From contig CALJAM010000012.1 in NCBI GenBank assembly GCA_938027685.1, forward strand, positions 20,579-84,578: DNA of 64,000 nt, read 5' to 3'. The DNA comes from an uncultured Bryobacteraceae bacterium. Lineage in GTDB: Bacteria > Acidobacteriota > Terriglobia > Bryobacterales > Bryobacteraceae. How positions within the stretch are numbered: position 1 is the stretch's first letter; the number at the start of each line of letters is the position of its first letter. The position numbers and the translations under genes were made by a program. Positions 17,710-27,191 of this stretch are shown here, piece by piece. The notes under the pieces were generated by a model that saw only the letters and a list, made by a program, of their open reading frames with translations, ran no database searches and was not told where the DNA came from.

Positions 17710-19866
17710 TCACCGCACCAGGTACCAGGTGAACAACACGGCCGCCCCCAGCACGATGACCAGGGCGTAGGCCTGCACGGAACCGGTGTGCAGCACACGC
17801 ACCGGGAAGGAAGCTGCTTTCACCAAGAACGAGAGCAGTCGGACCGCTCCGTCCACGATCCAAGTGTCCCACCAGATGCTCAGAGTCGAAGTCAGACGCG
17901 TCATCCACCCCGCCCCATTGACGCCGCCGTCCACGATGCGGTTGTCGAACCGAGCCAGGGCGCTGCCTCCGCCTTTTCCCAGTCCGTTGACGAAGACCGC
18001 ATCGTAGATCTCGTCCACGTACCATTTGTTGGCCAGCACCGTGTATAGCGGCCCAGCGGCCTGCCGCAACGCCTGCACGCGCTCGGGGCGGGCCAGGTAG
18101 AGATGCCGCGCGAGCCCGATCCCGGCCAATGCGACGGCTACGGAGACGCCCATCAGCAGCCATTCGGTTGCGGCTTCGTGGGCGTGTTCGGAGGCACGAA
18201 GCGCCGGCGCGCTCAGGGTCGGCGCCAGCCAGTGCTCGAAGGCGCGGAAGCTTTCCGGCAGGAACGCCCAAAGCTTGGGAACGCCGATCCAGCCCGCCAG
18301 GGCGCTGCCCACCGCCAGCGCGACCAGGGGCACGGTCATCACCGGCGGCGATTCATGCACGTGCGCCAGCGTCTGCGGGTCCGTACGCGGAGATCCGTGG
18401 AAAGTCATGAAGATCAGCCGCCACATGTAAAAGGCGGTCATACCCGCCGTGACCAGCGCCACCAGGTAAATCACTTTCGACCCATGCGGGCTCGAGTAAA
18501 TCTGCCACAGAATTTCGTCTTTGGAGAAAAATCCTGCGAATCCCGGGATTCCGCTTATCGCCAGCGCGCCTACCACCATGGTCCGGTAAGTTACCGGGAT
18601 CTTGTCCTTCAAGCCGCCCATGCGTCTCATATCCTGCTCGCCGCCCAGAGCATGGATGACCGAGCCCGAGCCCAAAAAAAGGAGGGCCTTGAAAAACGCG
18701 TGTGTATAGAGATGGAAGATAGCGACCCAGTAAGCCCCGACTCCGCAGGCCATGAACATATAACCGAGCTGGCTGACCGTCGAGTAAGCGAGCACGCGCT
18801 TAATGTCGTTCTGTACCAGCGCGATGGAGGCCGCCAGGATGGCCGTGAACGCGCCGATCACGGCGACCACGGTCGAAGCCTCGGGCGTCAGCCGGAAAAG
18901 CAGGTGTGACCGGGCCACCATGTAGACGCCCGCCGTCACCATGGTGGCGGCGTGGATGAGGGCCGACACCGGCGTGGGACCTTCCATGGCGTCCGGCAGC
19001 CAGGTGTACAGCGGGAACTGGGCCGACTTGCCGGTAGCGCCGAGGAAAAGCAGCAACGCGATGGCGCTGAGCACGCCCAGGCCCGCCGTCTCCGCGGCGA
19101 ACCTCCCACTCGCCAGCGCTTCGTTGACCTCGCGGAAACGCACGCTGCCGAAGACGCTGAACATCAACAGCATGCCCAGGATGAACCCTGCGTCGCCCAC
19201 GCGGTTCATCACGAAGGCCTTCTTGCCTGCATCCGCGGCCGATTTCTTGTGGAAGTAGAACCCGATCAGCAGGTAGCTACACAGGCCCACGCCCTCCCAG
19301 CCGACGAACATTAGTAGGTAATTGTTCGCCAGCACGAGCATGAGCATGAAGAAGACGAAGAGGTTGAGGTATCCGAAAAATCGGTAATAACCTCCCTCGT
19401 GACCCATGTAGCCCACCGAGTAGACATGGATAAGAAATCCGACGCCCGTGACCACGAGGATCATCACCGAGCTGAGGGGATCGAGCAGGAACCCCCAGTC
19501 GGCTGTAAACCGGGCGAGCGCTCCGGACTGGGTGAAGAAGGGCAGGCCGGCCACCCAGGTGAACTTGACGACCTCATAGGTGCGCCCGGGCAGCGCCGCC
19601 AGCTCCCAAACAGCGCCCAGGGAAAGAAGCAGCGAAACGAACACCGTGCCCGGGCAAAGCAGGGAAATGACGGAGCGGGCGGCGCTGTGCCCATGCTGCC
19701 CGATCCGGTGCGCGACGCCGTGGCCGGACGCCGCCGGGGCGACTCCGGGGGCGGCCGCCACCTCCGAAGGCGGCTGCGGATCGAGCAGGCGTCCCAACAC
19801 GAGCATGAGCGCGGCGCCCGCCAGCGGGATGAGCGGGATCAACCAGACCAGCTCGAGAAATTTCAT
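17710..19866 (-). CDS. nuoL: NADH-quinone oxidoreductase subunit L
   Basis: Largest antiporter-like subunit of complex I, with the long lateral helix at its C-terminus. At 718 residues it includes the N-terminal LVWLIPLIPLAGAALMLVLG, FVGWEGVGLCSYLLIGFYFH, KSAQFPLYTWLPDAMEGPTPVSALIHAATMV and VLAYSTVSQLGYMFMACGVG. Two His-rich loops (GHGVAHRIGQHGH near residue 50; ASEHAHEA near 570) stand out and are common in this subunit. It lies seven bases after nuoK. Confidence 0.97.
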   Translation of the reverse strand: MKFLELVWLIPLIPLAGAALMLVLGRLLDPQPPSEVAAAPGVAPAASGHGVAHRIGQHGHSAARSVISLLCPGTVFVSLLLSLGAVWELAALPGRTYEVVKFTWVAGLPFFTQSGALARFTADWGFLLDPLSSVMILVVTGVGFLIHVYSVGYMGHEGGYYRFFGYLNLFVFFMLMLVLANNYLLMFVGWEGVGLCSYLLIGFYFHKKSAADAGKKAFVMNRVGDAGFILGMLLMFSVFGSVRFREVNEALASGRFAAETAGLGVLSAIALLLFLGATGKSAQFPLYTWLPDAMEGPTPVSALIHAATMVTAGVYMVARSHLLFRLTPEASTVVAVIGAFTAILAASIALVQNDIKRVLAYSTVSQLGYMFMACGVGAYWVAIFHLYTHAFFKALLFLGSGSVIHALGGEQDMRRMGGLKDKIPVTYRTMVVGALAISGIPGFAGFFSKDEILWQIYSSPHGSKVIYLVALVTAGMTAFYMWRLIFMTFHGSPRTDPQTLAHVHESPPVMTVPLVALAVGSALAGWIGVPKLWAFLPESFRAFEHWLAPTLSAPALRASEHAHEAATEWLLMGVSVAVALAGIGLARHLYLARPERVQALRQAAGPLYTVLANKWYVDEIYDAVFVNGLGKGGGSALARFDNRIVDGGVNGAGWMTRLTSTLSIWWDTWIVDGAVRLLSFLVKAASFPVRVLHTGSVQAYALVIVLGAAVLFTWYLVR

Positions 19867-19873
19867 CCGCGCC

Positions 19874-20185
19874 TCACCACTTCAGCAGATTGATTTCGTC
19901 CGCCTGCACCGTGGCGCGCGTTCGGAACAACGCGATCAGGATGCCCAGCCCCACTGCGGCCTCGGCCACCGCCACGGTGATCACGAAGATGGCGAAAACC
20001 TGGCCGTGGACATGGCCCAGATGCCGGGAGAAAGCGATGAGATTGATGTTGACCGCATTGAGGATCAGTTCGATCGCCATCAAAATGACGACGATGTTGC
20101 GGCGCGCCAGCACCCCAATGGTGCCGATGGCGAGCAGCGCCGCGCTGAGCACCAGGTAGTGTGTCGTGGTAACAGGATGCAGCAT
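19874..20185 (-). CDS. nuoK: NADH-quinone oxidoreductase subunit K
   Basis: Small three-helix membrane subunit of complex I, 103 residues. The pattern LSAALLAIGTIGVLARRNIVVILMAIELILNAVNINLIAF carries the two conserved membrane glutamates region, followed by VAVAEAAVGLGILIALFR. The ATG overlaps the nuoJ stop by one base. Confidence 0.97.
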   Translation of the reverse strand: MLHPVTTTHYLVLSAALLAIGTIGVLARRNIVVILMAIELILNAVNINLIAFSRHLGHVHGQVFAIFVITVAVAEAAVGLGILIALFRTRATVQADEINLLKW

Positions 20186-20691
20186 CAGATCCTCTTTCGC
20201 GCCATGATCACCGAGCCCACGATGGCCGCCAGCAGCAGCACGGAGGCCAGCTCGAAGGGCAACAGATATTGCTTGAACAGCACGTCAGCTACGAGCTCGA
20301 CGTTGCCCCCCCGGGCCGGCGGCTCCGGCCGGGCGAAGCGGAAGGCCCCCGACCCTCGGCTGAGCACGTAGACGATTTGGGCGGCCACGGCCAGCACGCA
20401 GGCTAACGCCAGCCACCACTGCCCGCTGAACTGCCGCATGCGGGCGGCCTGGTCAAGGTTGACCAGCATGATGACGAACAGAAACAGCACCATGATGCCG
20501 CCCACGTAGAGCACGATCTGCACGGCAAAAAGGAACTCCGCCCGCTGCAGCAGGAACAACCCTGCTACGCCGATCAGCGAGAGGATGAGCGACATCGCGC
20601 TGTGCACGGCGTTGCGCCGCGTCACGGTGAGCACGCCTCCTGCCAGCGTCACCAGCGCAAACAGGTAGAAGAAGAACGTGTCCACCCACAT
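20185..20691 (-). CDS. nuoJ: NADH-quinone oxidoreductase subunit J
   Basis: Membrane subunit of complex I, 168 residues, about five helices. Conserved features are the N-terminal AVTRRNAVHSAMSLILSLIGVAGLFLLQRAEFLFAVQIVLYVGGIMVLFLFVIML region (seen in parts) and a C-terminal helix LLLAAIVGSVIMARKR. It lies three bases after nuoI. Confidence 0.95.
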   Translation of the reverse strand: MWVDTFFFYLFALVTLAGGVLTVTRRNAVHSAMSLILSLIGVAGLFLLQRAEFLFAVQIVLYVGGIMVLFLFVIMLVNLDQAARMRQFSGQWWLALACVLAVAAQIVYVLSRGSGAFRFARPEPPARGGNVELVADVLFKQYLLPFELASVLLLAAIVGSVIMARKRI

Positions 20692-20694
20692 GGC

Positions 20695-21150
20695 TCACCA
20701 GGGGTACTTCGTCGGCCTCGGGCCTTCCTCCAGCATCTGCCGGTCCCAGATGGCGCCCTCCCGACTGTACGAAGCCAGTTCGAAATCCTGCGTGAGCTCC
20801 AGCGCGTCCACCGGGCAGGCGTCCTCGCACAGCCCGCAGAACATGCAGCGGGAGATGTCGTAAGTAAAGGTGGTCAGAACCTTGCGACGCGTCTTCTCGT
20901 CGCGTTCGCTGCCCACCACGATCAGATTCTCCGGGCAGGCCAAAGCGCAAAGGTTGCAGGCGATACACAGCGTTTCGCCCGTCTCCGGGTTGATGTTCAG
21001 CCGGGGCGCACCGCGGAAACGCTCGGCAATCTTGGGGCGCTGCGCCGGATACTGCTCGGTGTAAATATATTTAGGCTGCTGGTAACGGAAGGTAACCCAT
21101 AGGCCCTCGATCAGATCGATCAGAAAAATTTTTCTTAGTAGCTTACGCAT
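20695..21150 (-). CDS. nuoI: NADH-quinone oxidoreductase subunit I
   Basis: Peripheral-arm complex I subunit holding clusters N6a and N6b. Two 4Fe-4S motifs are present: CIACNLCALACP (about residues 62-73) and CMFCGLCEDACP (about 104-115). The 151-residue protein begins MRKLLRKIFLIDLIEGLWVT, an amphipathic membrane-contacting helix typical of NuoI. It lies 13 bases after nuoD. Confidence 0.97.
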   Translation of the reverse strand: MRKLLRKIFLIDLIEGLWVTFRYQQPKYIYTEQYPAQRPKIAERFRGAPRLNINPETGETLCIACNLCALACPENLIVVGSERDEKTRRKVLTTFTYDISRCMFCGLCEDACPVDALELTQDFELASYSREGAIWDRQMLEEGPRPTKYPW

Positions 21151-21163
21151 CGCCCCTCCCCTC

Positions 21164-22276
21164 TCAACGGTCCACCTCGCCCAACACGATGTCGATGGTT
21201 CCGATGACCACGACCACGTCGGCCACCAGAGCGCCCCGGCACATCTTGTCCAAGGCTTGCAGATTGACGAACGAGGGTGGGCGTACGCGGACGCGGTAGG
21301 GCTGCGTCGAACCGTCGCTGACGATGTAGTAACCCAGCTCGCCTTTGGGCGCTTCGATCGAGACGTAGACCTCGCCCACGGGGGGCTTGATCACCTTGGG
21401 GACTTTGCCCATGATGGGCCCGCCGGGCAACCCGTCGAGCGCCTGTCGAATGATGCGCACCGATTGTCGCATTTCTTGGATGCGCACCAGGTAGCGGTCG
21501 TAGCTGTCCCCGTTGGTTCCCGTGGGAATCTCGAAATCGTACTGCTCGTAGCCGGAGTAAGGCTGCGCCTTGCGCAGATCCCATTTCACGCCCGCGGCGC
21601 GCAACAGCGGTCCGGTGACGCCGTACGCTTTGCAGTCCTCGGCGTTGAGGATCCCCACGTTGCGCAGGCGGCCGATCCAGATGCGGTTGCCGGTGAGCAA
21701 TTCCTCGTACTCGTCCACCCTGGGCAGGAACATGTCGCAGAAGGCGCGCACGTCCTCCTCGAAGGTGTCGTAGGTCTCGTACTGCAATCCCCCGATGCGG
21801 AAGGCGTGCGTGGTCAGGCGAGCGCCGCAGTATTTTTCGAAGATGTTGAGGATCTCCTCCCGCTCGCGCATGCAGTAGAACAGCGGCGTGATGGCGCCCA
21901 CGTCCAGGGCATGAGTACCGAGCCAGATCAGGTGGCTGGCGATGCGGTTCAGCTCGGTGAGGATCACGCGCACGGCCTGGGCGCGCGGCGGAACCTCCAC
22001 GCCCAGCAGTTTCTCCACCGCCAGGCAATAGCCCAGACCGTTGGAGACGGCGGCCACGTAATCCATGCGGTCCACGTAAGGAGCGAACTGGGCGTAGGTG
22101 CGATTCTCGGCGATCTTCTCGATGCCCCGATGCAGGTAACCGATGACGCACTCGGTGCCGATGACCTTTTCGCCGTCGAGCTTGAGGATCACACGCAGCA
22201 CGCCGTGGGTGGATGGATGCTGCGGGCCCATGTTCAGGACCAGTTCGGTCGCGTCGAGGAAGGTACCGTCCGGCAT
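21164..22276 (-). CDS. nuoD: NADH-quinone oxidoreductase subunit D
   Basis: 49-kDa-type subunit next to the quinone site. From ATG 22276 it is 370 residues, starting [20 protein letters not shown]. Motifs: [44 protein letters not shown] and [28 protein letters not shown]. The frame extends upstream into nuoC, but the chosen ATG is the family start, five bases after the nuoC stop. NuoC and NuoD are separate, not fused. Confidence 0.97.
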   Translation of the reverse strand: MPDGTFLDATELVLNMGPQHPSTHGVLRVILKLDGEKVIGTECVIGYLHRGIEKIAENRTYAQFAPYVDRMDYVAAVSNGLGYCLAVEKLLGVEVPPRAQAVRVILTELNRIASHLIWLGTHALDVGAITPLFYCMREREEILNIFEKYCGARLTTHAFRIGGLQYETYDTFEEDVRAFCDMFLPRVDEYEELLTGNRIWIGRLRNVGILNAEDCKAYGVTGPLLRAAGVKWDLRKAQPYSGYEQYDFEIPTGTNGDSYDRYLVRIQEMRQSVRIIRQALDGLPGGPIMGKVPKVIKPPVGEVYVSIEAPKGELGYYIVSDGSTQPYRVRVRPPSFVNLQALDKMCRGALVADVVVVIGTIDIVLGEVDR

Positions 22277-22281
22277 GGCAG

Positions 22282-22863
22282 TCACTGCCCGCTCTCGATT
22301 CCCAGGTGCTCGCGCACCCACCGGTTGTCCATGTCGAGGATGCTGGTGTCCTTGCGCAGCGGATGCCCGCTCCAATCCTCCGGCAGCAGGATGCGGCGCA
22401 GATCGGGGTGCCCGTCGAATTCGATGCCGAACATGTCGTAAACCTCGCGCTCCAGCCAGTTGGCGGTGGGGTGGATGCGGACCACCGAGGCGGGGCGCAC
22501 GCCTTCCGCTATCCGCGTCTTGATGCGGATCCGCTCGTTGCGCGCGAAGCTGTACAGAATGTAGACAAGCTCGAAGCGCTCCGGACGCTCGGGGTAATCC
22601 ACCGCCGTGACGTCCACCAGGTAGTCGAAGCCGGCTTCCAGCTTCAGGTATTCGATGATGGCGGGCACGGCCTCCGGGCGAGCGATCAGAAACTTCTGAC
22701 CGAGATACACGGAGAACTCCGTGATCTGATCGGCGAATTTTTCGCGCAGGTCGCGAACCAGCTCGTCCTCCCAGGGCGTGGTCGCCATGGCGGCGGGAGG
22801 TTTGGCTGGGGGCTGCGGCTTCGGCGCCGCGGGCGGCTTGCCCTCCGATGGTTGCTCAGCCAT
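22282..22863 (-). CDS. nuoC: NADH-quinone oxidoreductase subunit C
   Basis: 30-kDa-type peripheral-arm subunit, 193 residues. It has a proline/lysine-rich N-terminal extension (about residues 5-25) before the conserved domain. The signature [11 protein letters not shown] is followed by the block from [20 protein letters not shown] to [17 protein letters not shown]. It is the first gene of this nuo operon; nuoA and nuoB do not precede it, and the next gene upstream encodes an unrelated DUF58 protein. Confidence 0.95.
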   Translation of the reverse strand: MAEQPSEGKPPAAPKPQPPAKPPAAMATTPWEDELVRDLREKFADQITEFSVYLGQKFLIARPEAVPAIIEYLKLEAGFDYLVDVTAVDYPERPERFELVYILYSFARNERIRIKTRIAEGVRPASVVRIHPTANWLEREVYDMFGIEFDGHPDLRRILLPEDWSGHPLRKDTSILDMDNRWVREHLGIESGQ

Positions 22864-23029
22864 GGGATTCGAACGGCCTCCCGAGCGAACCGCTCTGACC
22901 GGCCCAGCGCATACGAGCGGCGACAGCCCGGGTCGAAGATCACGACTTTAGCACATGCACCGCAACTCGGGCAAACATCCCCCGCAGAGCTGAAAGGCCG
23001 CGGACCAGCGCGGCGCCAGCGTTCCGGCG

Positions 23030-24118
23030 TCATTGTCGGGCTGCGGCGCCTTCGAGCAGCTCGACCCCCACGATGCGGGCCTCTCGCCAACCCAGCTCGC
23101 GCAGTCGAGATTCCGGCTGAATACTCAGCAGCACCTGCGAGCATTCCTCATCGCTTCGTGGTTCGGGGGCCCGCCCCCGAAAAGGCTGCACCAGGGCGAG
23201 GTAGCGGAGCACCTCGCAGGCGTCGCCCATCTCGGGCAGCAGGATCTCGTAGAGCTGAGTGCGGAAGCGAATCCTGGCGGCTCGCTCGCTGAGCCGCCAG
23301 ATCAGGAATGCGCAGCACTCTACCGCCTTTTCGAACCATGCCTCCCGGCCGTGGGGCACGTCGAGGTCGAGAAAAATCTCGAGCAGCCGCTCCTGCTCGC
23401 GTGCGAATTCGCGGACCTGAAGCTCGCCCGTGTGCGCCGTAGCTTTCCAGTCCACGTGGCGCGCGCTTTCGAAGGGCTCGTAAGGGCGGATGCGATAGAA
23501 ATCCTGCCCGCGGCCCCGAGACTGCGTTTCGAGCTCGCCGCGCACCGAGGCGAGCAGCTCTTCGAAGCCCGGCTGCGGTTCCACCGGCGGGTACACGAGC
23601 ACCTGGGTCGTAAGGGAGACCGAAACGCTTCGTTCGAGAAAACCGAAGGGGAAGCTGGTCGAGAACAAAAAGCTGCCGCCGCGGTGCAGCCCACGCCGTT
23701 CGAAGCGTATTTCGACGGGCAGTTCCAGGCGGGCGCCCCCGGGCAACAGTGGGATGTAAAGCGGCGAGGAGACGGCCTGATCGTGCCGGCCTTCGAGGTG
23801 AATCGAAAAAGAAGGCATCCGGCGCTTGAGATTGCGGACCAGCGCACGGGCGCGTACCGGCCGGCGTGCCGTGATGTGCTCGGGCAACACGAAGTCCAGC
23901 TCCAGCCCGGCCAGAGAGAGGCTGCTGATGAGGCCCGAGATCATGAGCGTGGAAAGCATGGCGGCGAGGATCAGAAAAAGCAGGTTGTTGGCCGTGATTA
24001 CGGCCGCGGCCGCCACGGCCGACAGCGCCACCGCGAAGACCAGACCTGCACCGCCCACGCGCGGCAGCAGCCGTCCCCGCATGCGCGCACGCAACCGCTC
24101 GGTCCAACGCACTCTCAA
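23030..24118 (-). CDS. DUF58-domain membrane protein
   Basis: A 362-residue protein with two N-terminal hydrophobic helices (about residues 22-40 and 44-68) and a large soluble C-terminal part. The DUF58 signature is present: YRIRPYEPFESARHVDWKAT followed by GELQVREFAREQE. The later region has a VWA-like fold in this family. DUF58 genes usually travel with a MoxR ATPase and a transglutaminase-like gene; neither is here. Starts possible: TTG 24118, GTG 24112 or ATG 24082; none has a strong ribosome binding site. Function unknown. Confidence 0.85.
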   Translation of the reverse strand: MRVRWTERLRARMRGRLLPRVGGAGLVFAVALSAVAAAAVITANNLLFLILAAMLSTLMISGLISSLSLAGLELDFVLPEHITARRPVRARALVRNLKRRMPSFSIHLEGRHDQAVSSPLYIPLLPGGARLELPVEIRFERRGLHRGGSFLFSTSFPFGFLERSVSVSLTTQVLVYPPVEPQPGFEELLASVRGELETQSRGRGQDFYRIRPYEPFESARHVDWKATAHTGELQVREFAREQERLLEIFLDLDVPHGREAWFEKAVECCAFLIWRLSERAARIRFRTQLYEILLPEMGDACEVLRYLALVQPFRGRAPEPRSDEECSQVLLSIQPESRLRELGWREARIVGVELLEGAAARQ

Positions 24119-24191
24119 ACCGAGCTTATCAAGCAGTCGACCGGCAGGCGGCGTGGTGAGGCGCGCTGGCCCGGGTCACCCAGTCTCATGG

Positions 24192-24197
24192 CACAAT
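24192..24197 (+). promoter_or_regulatory. Possible -10 element directly before permease start
   Basis: CACAAT (four of six matches to TATAAT, plus correct final AAT) ends eight bases before ATG 24206, the same layout as the exosortase promoter. Weak evidence on its own. Confidence 0.25.
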
Positions 24198-24205
24198 TGA
24201 AGCTT

Positions 24206-25552
24206 ATGCCCTCCCAGCCGGCAACCACCGCCGCTCCCCGCCTGCGCAGGGCTCTGACGCTATGGGATCTGGTCCTTTACGGCATCATCGTGATCCAGCC
24301 CACCGCCCCCATGCCGCTGTTCGGGGTCGTCTACCAGGAAGCCCGTGGACACGTCGTGACCGCCGTGCTCATCGGCATGGTGGCGATGCTGTTCACCGCC
24401 GTCAGTTACGGGCGGATGGCGCGGGCTTATCCCGCCGCGGGATCGGCCTTCACTTACGTCGGTCGCGAGCTGCACCCCGCGCTGGGCTACGTCACCGGCT
24501 GGAGCATGGCCATGGACTACATGCTCAATCCGCTGATCTGCACAATCTGGTGCAGCAAGGCAGCGGGCAATATCCTCCCGGAGATCCCTTACGGCGTGTG
24601 GGCGGTGTTCTTCGCTTCGTTATTCACGGGCCTCAATTTGCGCGGGATCAAAGCCTCGGCACGCACCAACGCCATTCTGGCTGCCGGCATGGGTGTGGTG
24701 ATCGTGATTTTCTTTGTCGCCGCCGTCCGGCATCTGCTAGGAGTGGCCGAAGCGAGCGCGAACTACTTCCTGCGTCCCTTCTACGATCCGGAAACTTTCT
24801 CATTCCCGGCCTTGTTCACCGGGACTTCGATCGCGGTGCTGACCTATATCGGCTTTGACGGCATCTCTACCTTGTCGGAAGAGGTGGAGAATCCGCGGCG
24901 CAACATCCTGCTGGCCACGGTGCTTACCTGCCTGGTCACAGGCATCCTGGCCTCTCTGGAAGTCTACGCCGCGCAGCTGGTCTGGCCTGTCGGCAAGCCC
25001 TTCCCGGATGTGGACACGGCCTACGTCCACGTCGCAGGCCAGGCGGGCGGCTTGTGGCTCTTCCATCTCATCAACGGCACGCTGCTGGTGGCTACGATCG
25101 GCTCCGGGACCGGCGCCCAGCTGGGGGCCGCGCGCCTGCTTTACGGCATGGGGCGCGATAACGCCATCCCACGCCGCTTCTTCGCCTACGTCGATCCCAA
25201 ACGTCGCATTCCTCGCAACGCCGTGCTGTTCACCGGCGCCGTGGCTCTGGCCGGCGCCTTCGTCATGAGCTATCAGCTCGGCGCCGAGATGCTGATGTTC
25301 GGGGCTTTCCTGGCCTTCATGGGGGTAAATCTCGCGGCCTTCGTCCGTTATTTCGTGCGCGGGGAGAAAAAGTTCCGGTATTTCTTTCCGCCGCTGGCAG
25401 GATTCCTGATTTGTTTCTACATCTGGCTGAATCTGCGCTGGCCGGCCAAGGTGGCCGGATCGATCTGGCTGGCCGTAGGGGTTTTGCTGGGCGCCTGGAG
25501 GACGCGGGGCTTCCGCACCGAGCTAGTGAAATTCGAAATCCCCGCCGACTGA
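24206..25552 (+). CDS. APC-family amino acid permease
   Basis: Inner-membrane amino acid/proton symporter or exchanger with about 12 helices. Helix 1 carries GIIVIQPTAPMPLFGVVYQE, then GMVAMLFTAVSYGRMARAYPAAGSAF and YVGRELHPALGYVTGWSMAMDYMLNP, a typical APC order; FDGISTLSEEVENPRRNI is the conserved helix 6-7 region. The start could be ATG 24188 (454 residues) or ATG 24206 (448); the second is chosen because a -10-like box lies between them. Substrate unknown. It is alone between a divergent DUF58 gene and the DUF1080 gene. Confidence 0.88.
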   Translation: MPSQPATTAAPRLRRALTLWDLVLYGIIVIQPTAPMPLFGVVYQEARGHVVTAVLIGMVAMLFTAVSYGRMARAYPAAGSAFTYVGRELHPALGYVTGWSMAMDYMLNPLICTIWCSKAAGNILPEIPYGVWAVFFASLFTGLNLRGIKASARTNAILAAGMGVVIVIFFVAAVRHLLGVAEASANYFLRPFYDPETFSFPALFTGTSIAVLTYIGFDGISTLSEEVENPRRNILLATVLTCLVTGILASLEVYAAQLVWPVGKPFPDVDTAYVHVAGQAGGLWLFHLINGTLLVATIGSGTGAQLGAARLLYGMGRDNAIPRRFFAYVDPKRRIPRNAVLFTGAVALAGAFVMSYQLGAEMLMFGAFLAFMGVNLAAFVRYFVRGEKKFRYFFPPLAGFLICFYIWLNLRWPAKVAGSIWLAVGVLLGAWRTRGFRTELVKFEIPAD

Positions 25553-25613
25553 CCCCCTCGCACCGTCGGCCTCCCCATGTATGCTGGGTATAAGCAGGGA
25601 GGAGAAGGCCTCG

Positions 25614-26237
25614 ATGTTTCGGTTCGTGGTTGTCATGCTGGTGCTGACTGTTGGACTGGCAGCTCAGCCCTTCCGTCCCCTGTTCAACGGCAAGGATCTG
25701 ACCGGCTGGCGGATGGTGGGACCGGGCCGCTTCGTGGTCGAGGACGGCATGATGAAGACCGAAGGAGGGATGGGGCTGCTTTATTACGAGAAGGAGAAGT
25801 TCGGTAACGCCACCATCCGGGTCGTCTTCAAGACCGCCTCCGAGCGCGCCAACTCGGGGGTTTTCATCCGCCTGCCAGAGCCGCCGCCCGATCCCTGGTA
25901 CGCAGTGCATAACGGCTATGAGGTGCAGATCGAGGCGGCGGGCGATGACTGGCACGCCACCGGCTCCATCTACTCGCTGAGCAAGGTTCTGGCGCGTCCG
26001 CAAAAGCCGGCCGGCGAATGGAACACCATGGACATCGTCCTGGACGGCCTGAAGACCATTGTCTACCTGAACGGGGTGAAGGTGAACGAGTTCTCGCCGG
26101 ATTCCCCGGTGCCGCCGCGCAAGCGCTGGTACGAGCCGGCCCGCGGCCCCCGCCCCGAGTACGGCTACATCGGTTTGCAGAACCACGACGCGCGCAGCAT
26201 CGTATATTTCCGCGAGGTCAGCGTGAAGAAGCACTGA
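25614..26237 (+). CDS. Exported DUF1080 (3-keto-disaccharide hydrolase-like) protein
   Basis: A 207-residue protein with a Sec signal peptide (MFRFVVVMLVLTVGLAAQ, cleavage near residue 18). The DUF1080 concanavalin-like fold begins FRPLFNGKDLTGWRMVGPGRF and continues with ANSGVFIRLPEP, NGYEVQIEA, GSIYSL and GEWNTMDIVLDG, ending with GYIGLQNHDA. Some family members hydrolyse 3-keto-glycosides in the periplasm. ATG 25614 has GGAGGAGAAGG just upstream; a TATAAG box lies at 25589-25594. It may act with the exported Gfo/Idh/MocA dehydrogenases, but they are not adjacent. Confidence 0.9.
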   Translation: MFRFVVVMLVLTVGLAAQPFRPLFNGKDLTGWRMVGPGRFVVEDGMMKTEGGMGLLYYEKEKFGNATIRVVFKTASERANSGVFIRLPEPPPDPWYAVHNGYEVQIEAAGDDWHATGSIYSLSKVLARPQKPAGEWNTMDIVLDGLKTIVYLNGVKVNEFSPDSPVPPRKRWYEPARGPRPEYGYIGLQNHDARSIVYFREVSVKKH

Positions 26238-26249
26238 GGCTCTCTGCTC

Positions 26250-27191
26250 ATGGACCCGGATGCAGCGATCGAGACCCGTGAGCTGACGCGTGTCTATCGG
26301 CAGCGGTGGCGCGGACGCGAAATCCGCGCGGTGGACGGAGTGAGCCTGAAGGTCGCGCGGGGGACCAGCTTCGGTCTGCTCGGCCCGAACGGCGCCGGCA
26401 AGACAACCTTCGTCAAGTTACTGCTCGGAATCGTCCGGCCTACCGCGGGTTCGGCCACGTTGTTCGGCGTGGACTGCCGCCGGCCGGAGGCGCGTCTGCG
26501 CGTCGGGTATTTACCCGAGAATCATCGTCTGCCTTCCTATTGGACCGGCGCCGGGCTGCTGGATTTCGCGGGCGCCCTATCAGGGATGGACGCGCGGGCG
26601 CGTCGGCGGCGCATCGCCGAGCTGCTCGATCTGGTCGGCTTGCAGGAGTGGGCGAACGTTCGGCTTTCGCGCTACTCCAAAGGCATGCTCCAGCGGCTCG
26701 GCCTGGCGCAAGCGCTGATGCATGCGCCCTCGCTGCTGCTACTCGATGAGCCCACGGACGGCGTGGATCCGGTAGGCCGTCAGCAGATCCGGGCCATCCT
26801 GCGCGAGCTGGAGGACCAGGGCGTCACCGTGTTTCTCAACTCGCACTTGCTTTCGGAGGTTGAGCTCGCCTGCCGCGAGGTCGCCATCATGGACCGCGGT
26901 CGGCTGGTGCTGGCGGGGCGGGTGAAAGATTTGACTGCAGGTAAAGGTTACCTTGTGACGGCCGCACACGTGCCCGAGGCGCTTTTCGAAACGCTGCGCG
27001 CGAAGGCCGCGTCGGCGGCCATGCGGGACGGCCTGGCGGAGTTCCTGTTCCCGACGCGGGAGGAAGCCAACCGCGCGGTGGACGTCGTTCGTGCCCATGG
27101 CGGCTGGCTCGAGAGTGTGACGCCTACGGGCAGCACACTGGAGGAAGTCTTCATGCGGACCGTGCGGCCGCAAACGCCCGAGCAACTATGA
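26250..27191 (+). CDS. ABC transporter ATP-binding protein
   Basis: ATPase of an ABC-2 type exporter, 313 residues. Walker A GPNGAGKT is at 45-52, the signature LSRYSKGM starts near 139, Walker B LLLLDEPTDGVDP is near 162-174 and the switch His lies in NSHLLSEVE. The C-terminal extension of about 80 residues is typical of the DrrA/NatA group. Its stop overlaps the permease start by four bases. Substrate unknown. Confidence 0.92.
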   Translation: MDPDAAIETRELTRVYRQRWRGREIRAVDGVSLKVARGTSFGLLGPNGAGKTTFVKLLLGIVRPTAGSATLFGVDCRRPEARLRVGYLPENHRLPSYWTGAGLLDFAGALSGMDARARRRRIAELLDLVGLQEWANVRLSRYSKGMLQRLGLAQALMHAPSLLLLDEPTDGVDPVGRQQIRAILRELEDQGVTVFLNSHLLSEVELACREVAIMDRGRLVLAGRVKDLTAGKGYLVTAAHVPEALFETLRAKAASAAMRDGLAEFLFPTREEANRAVDVVRAHGGWLESVTPTGSTLEEVFMRTVRPQTPEQL

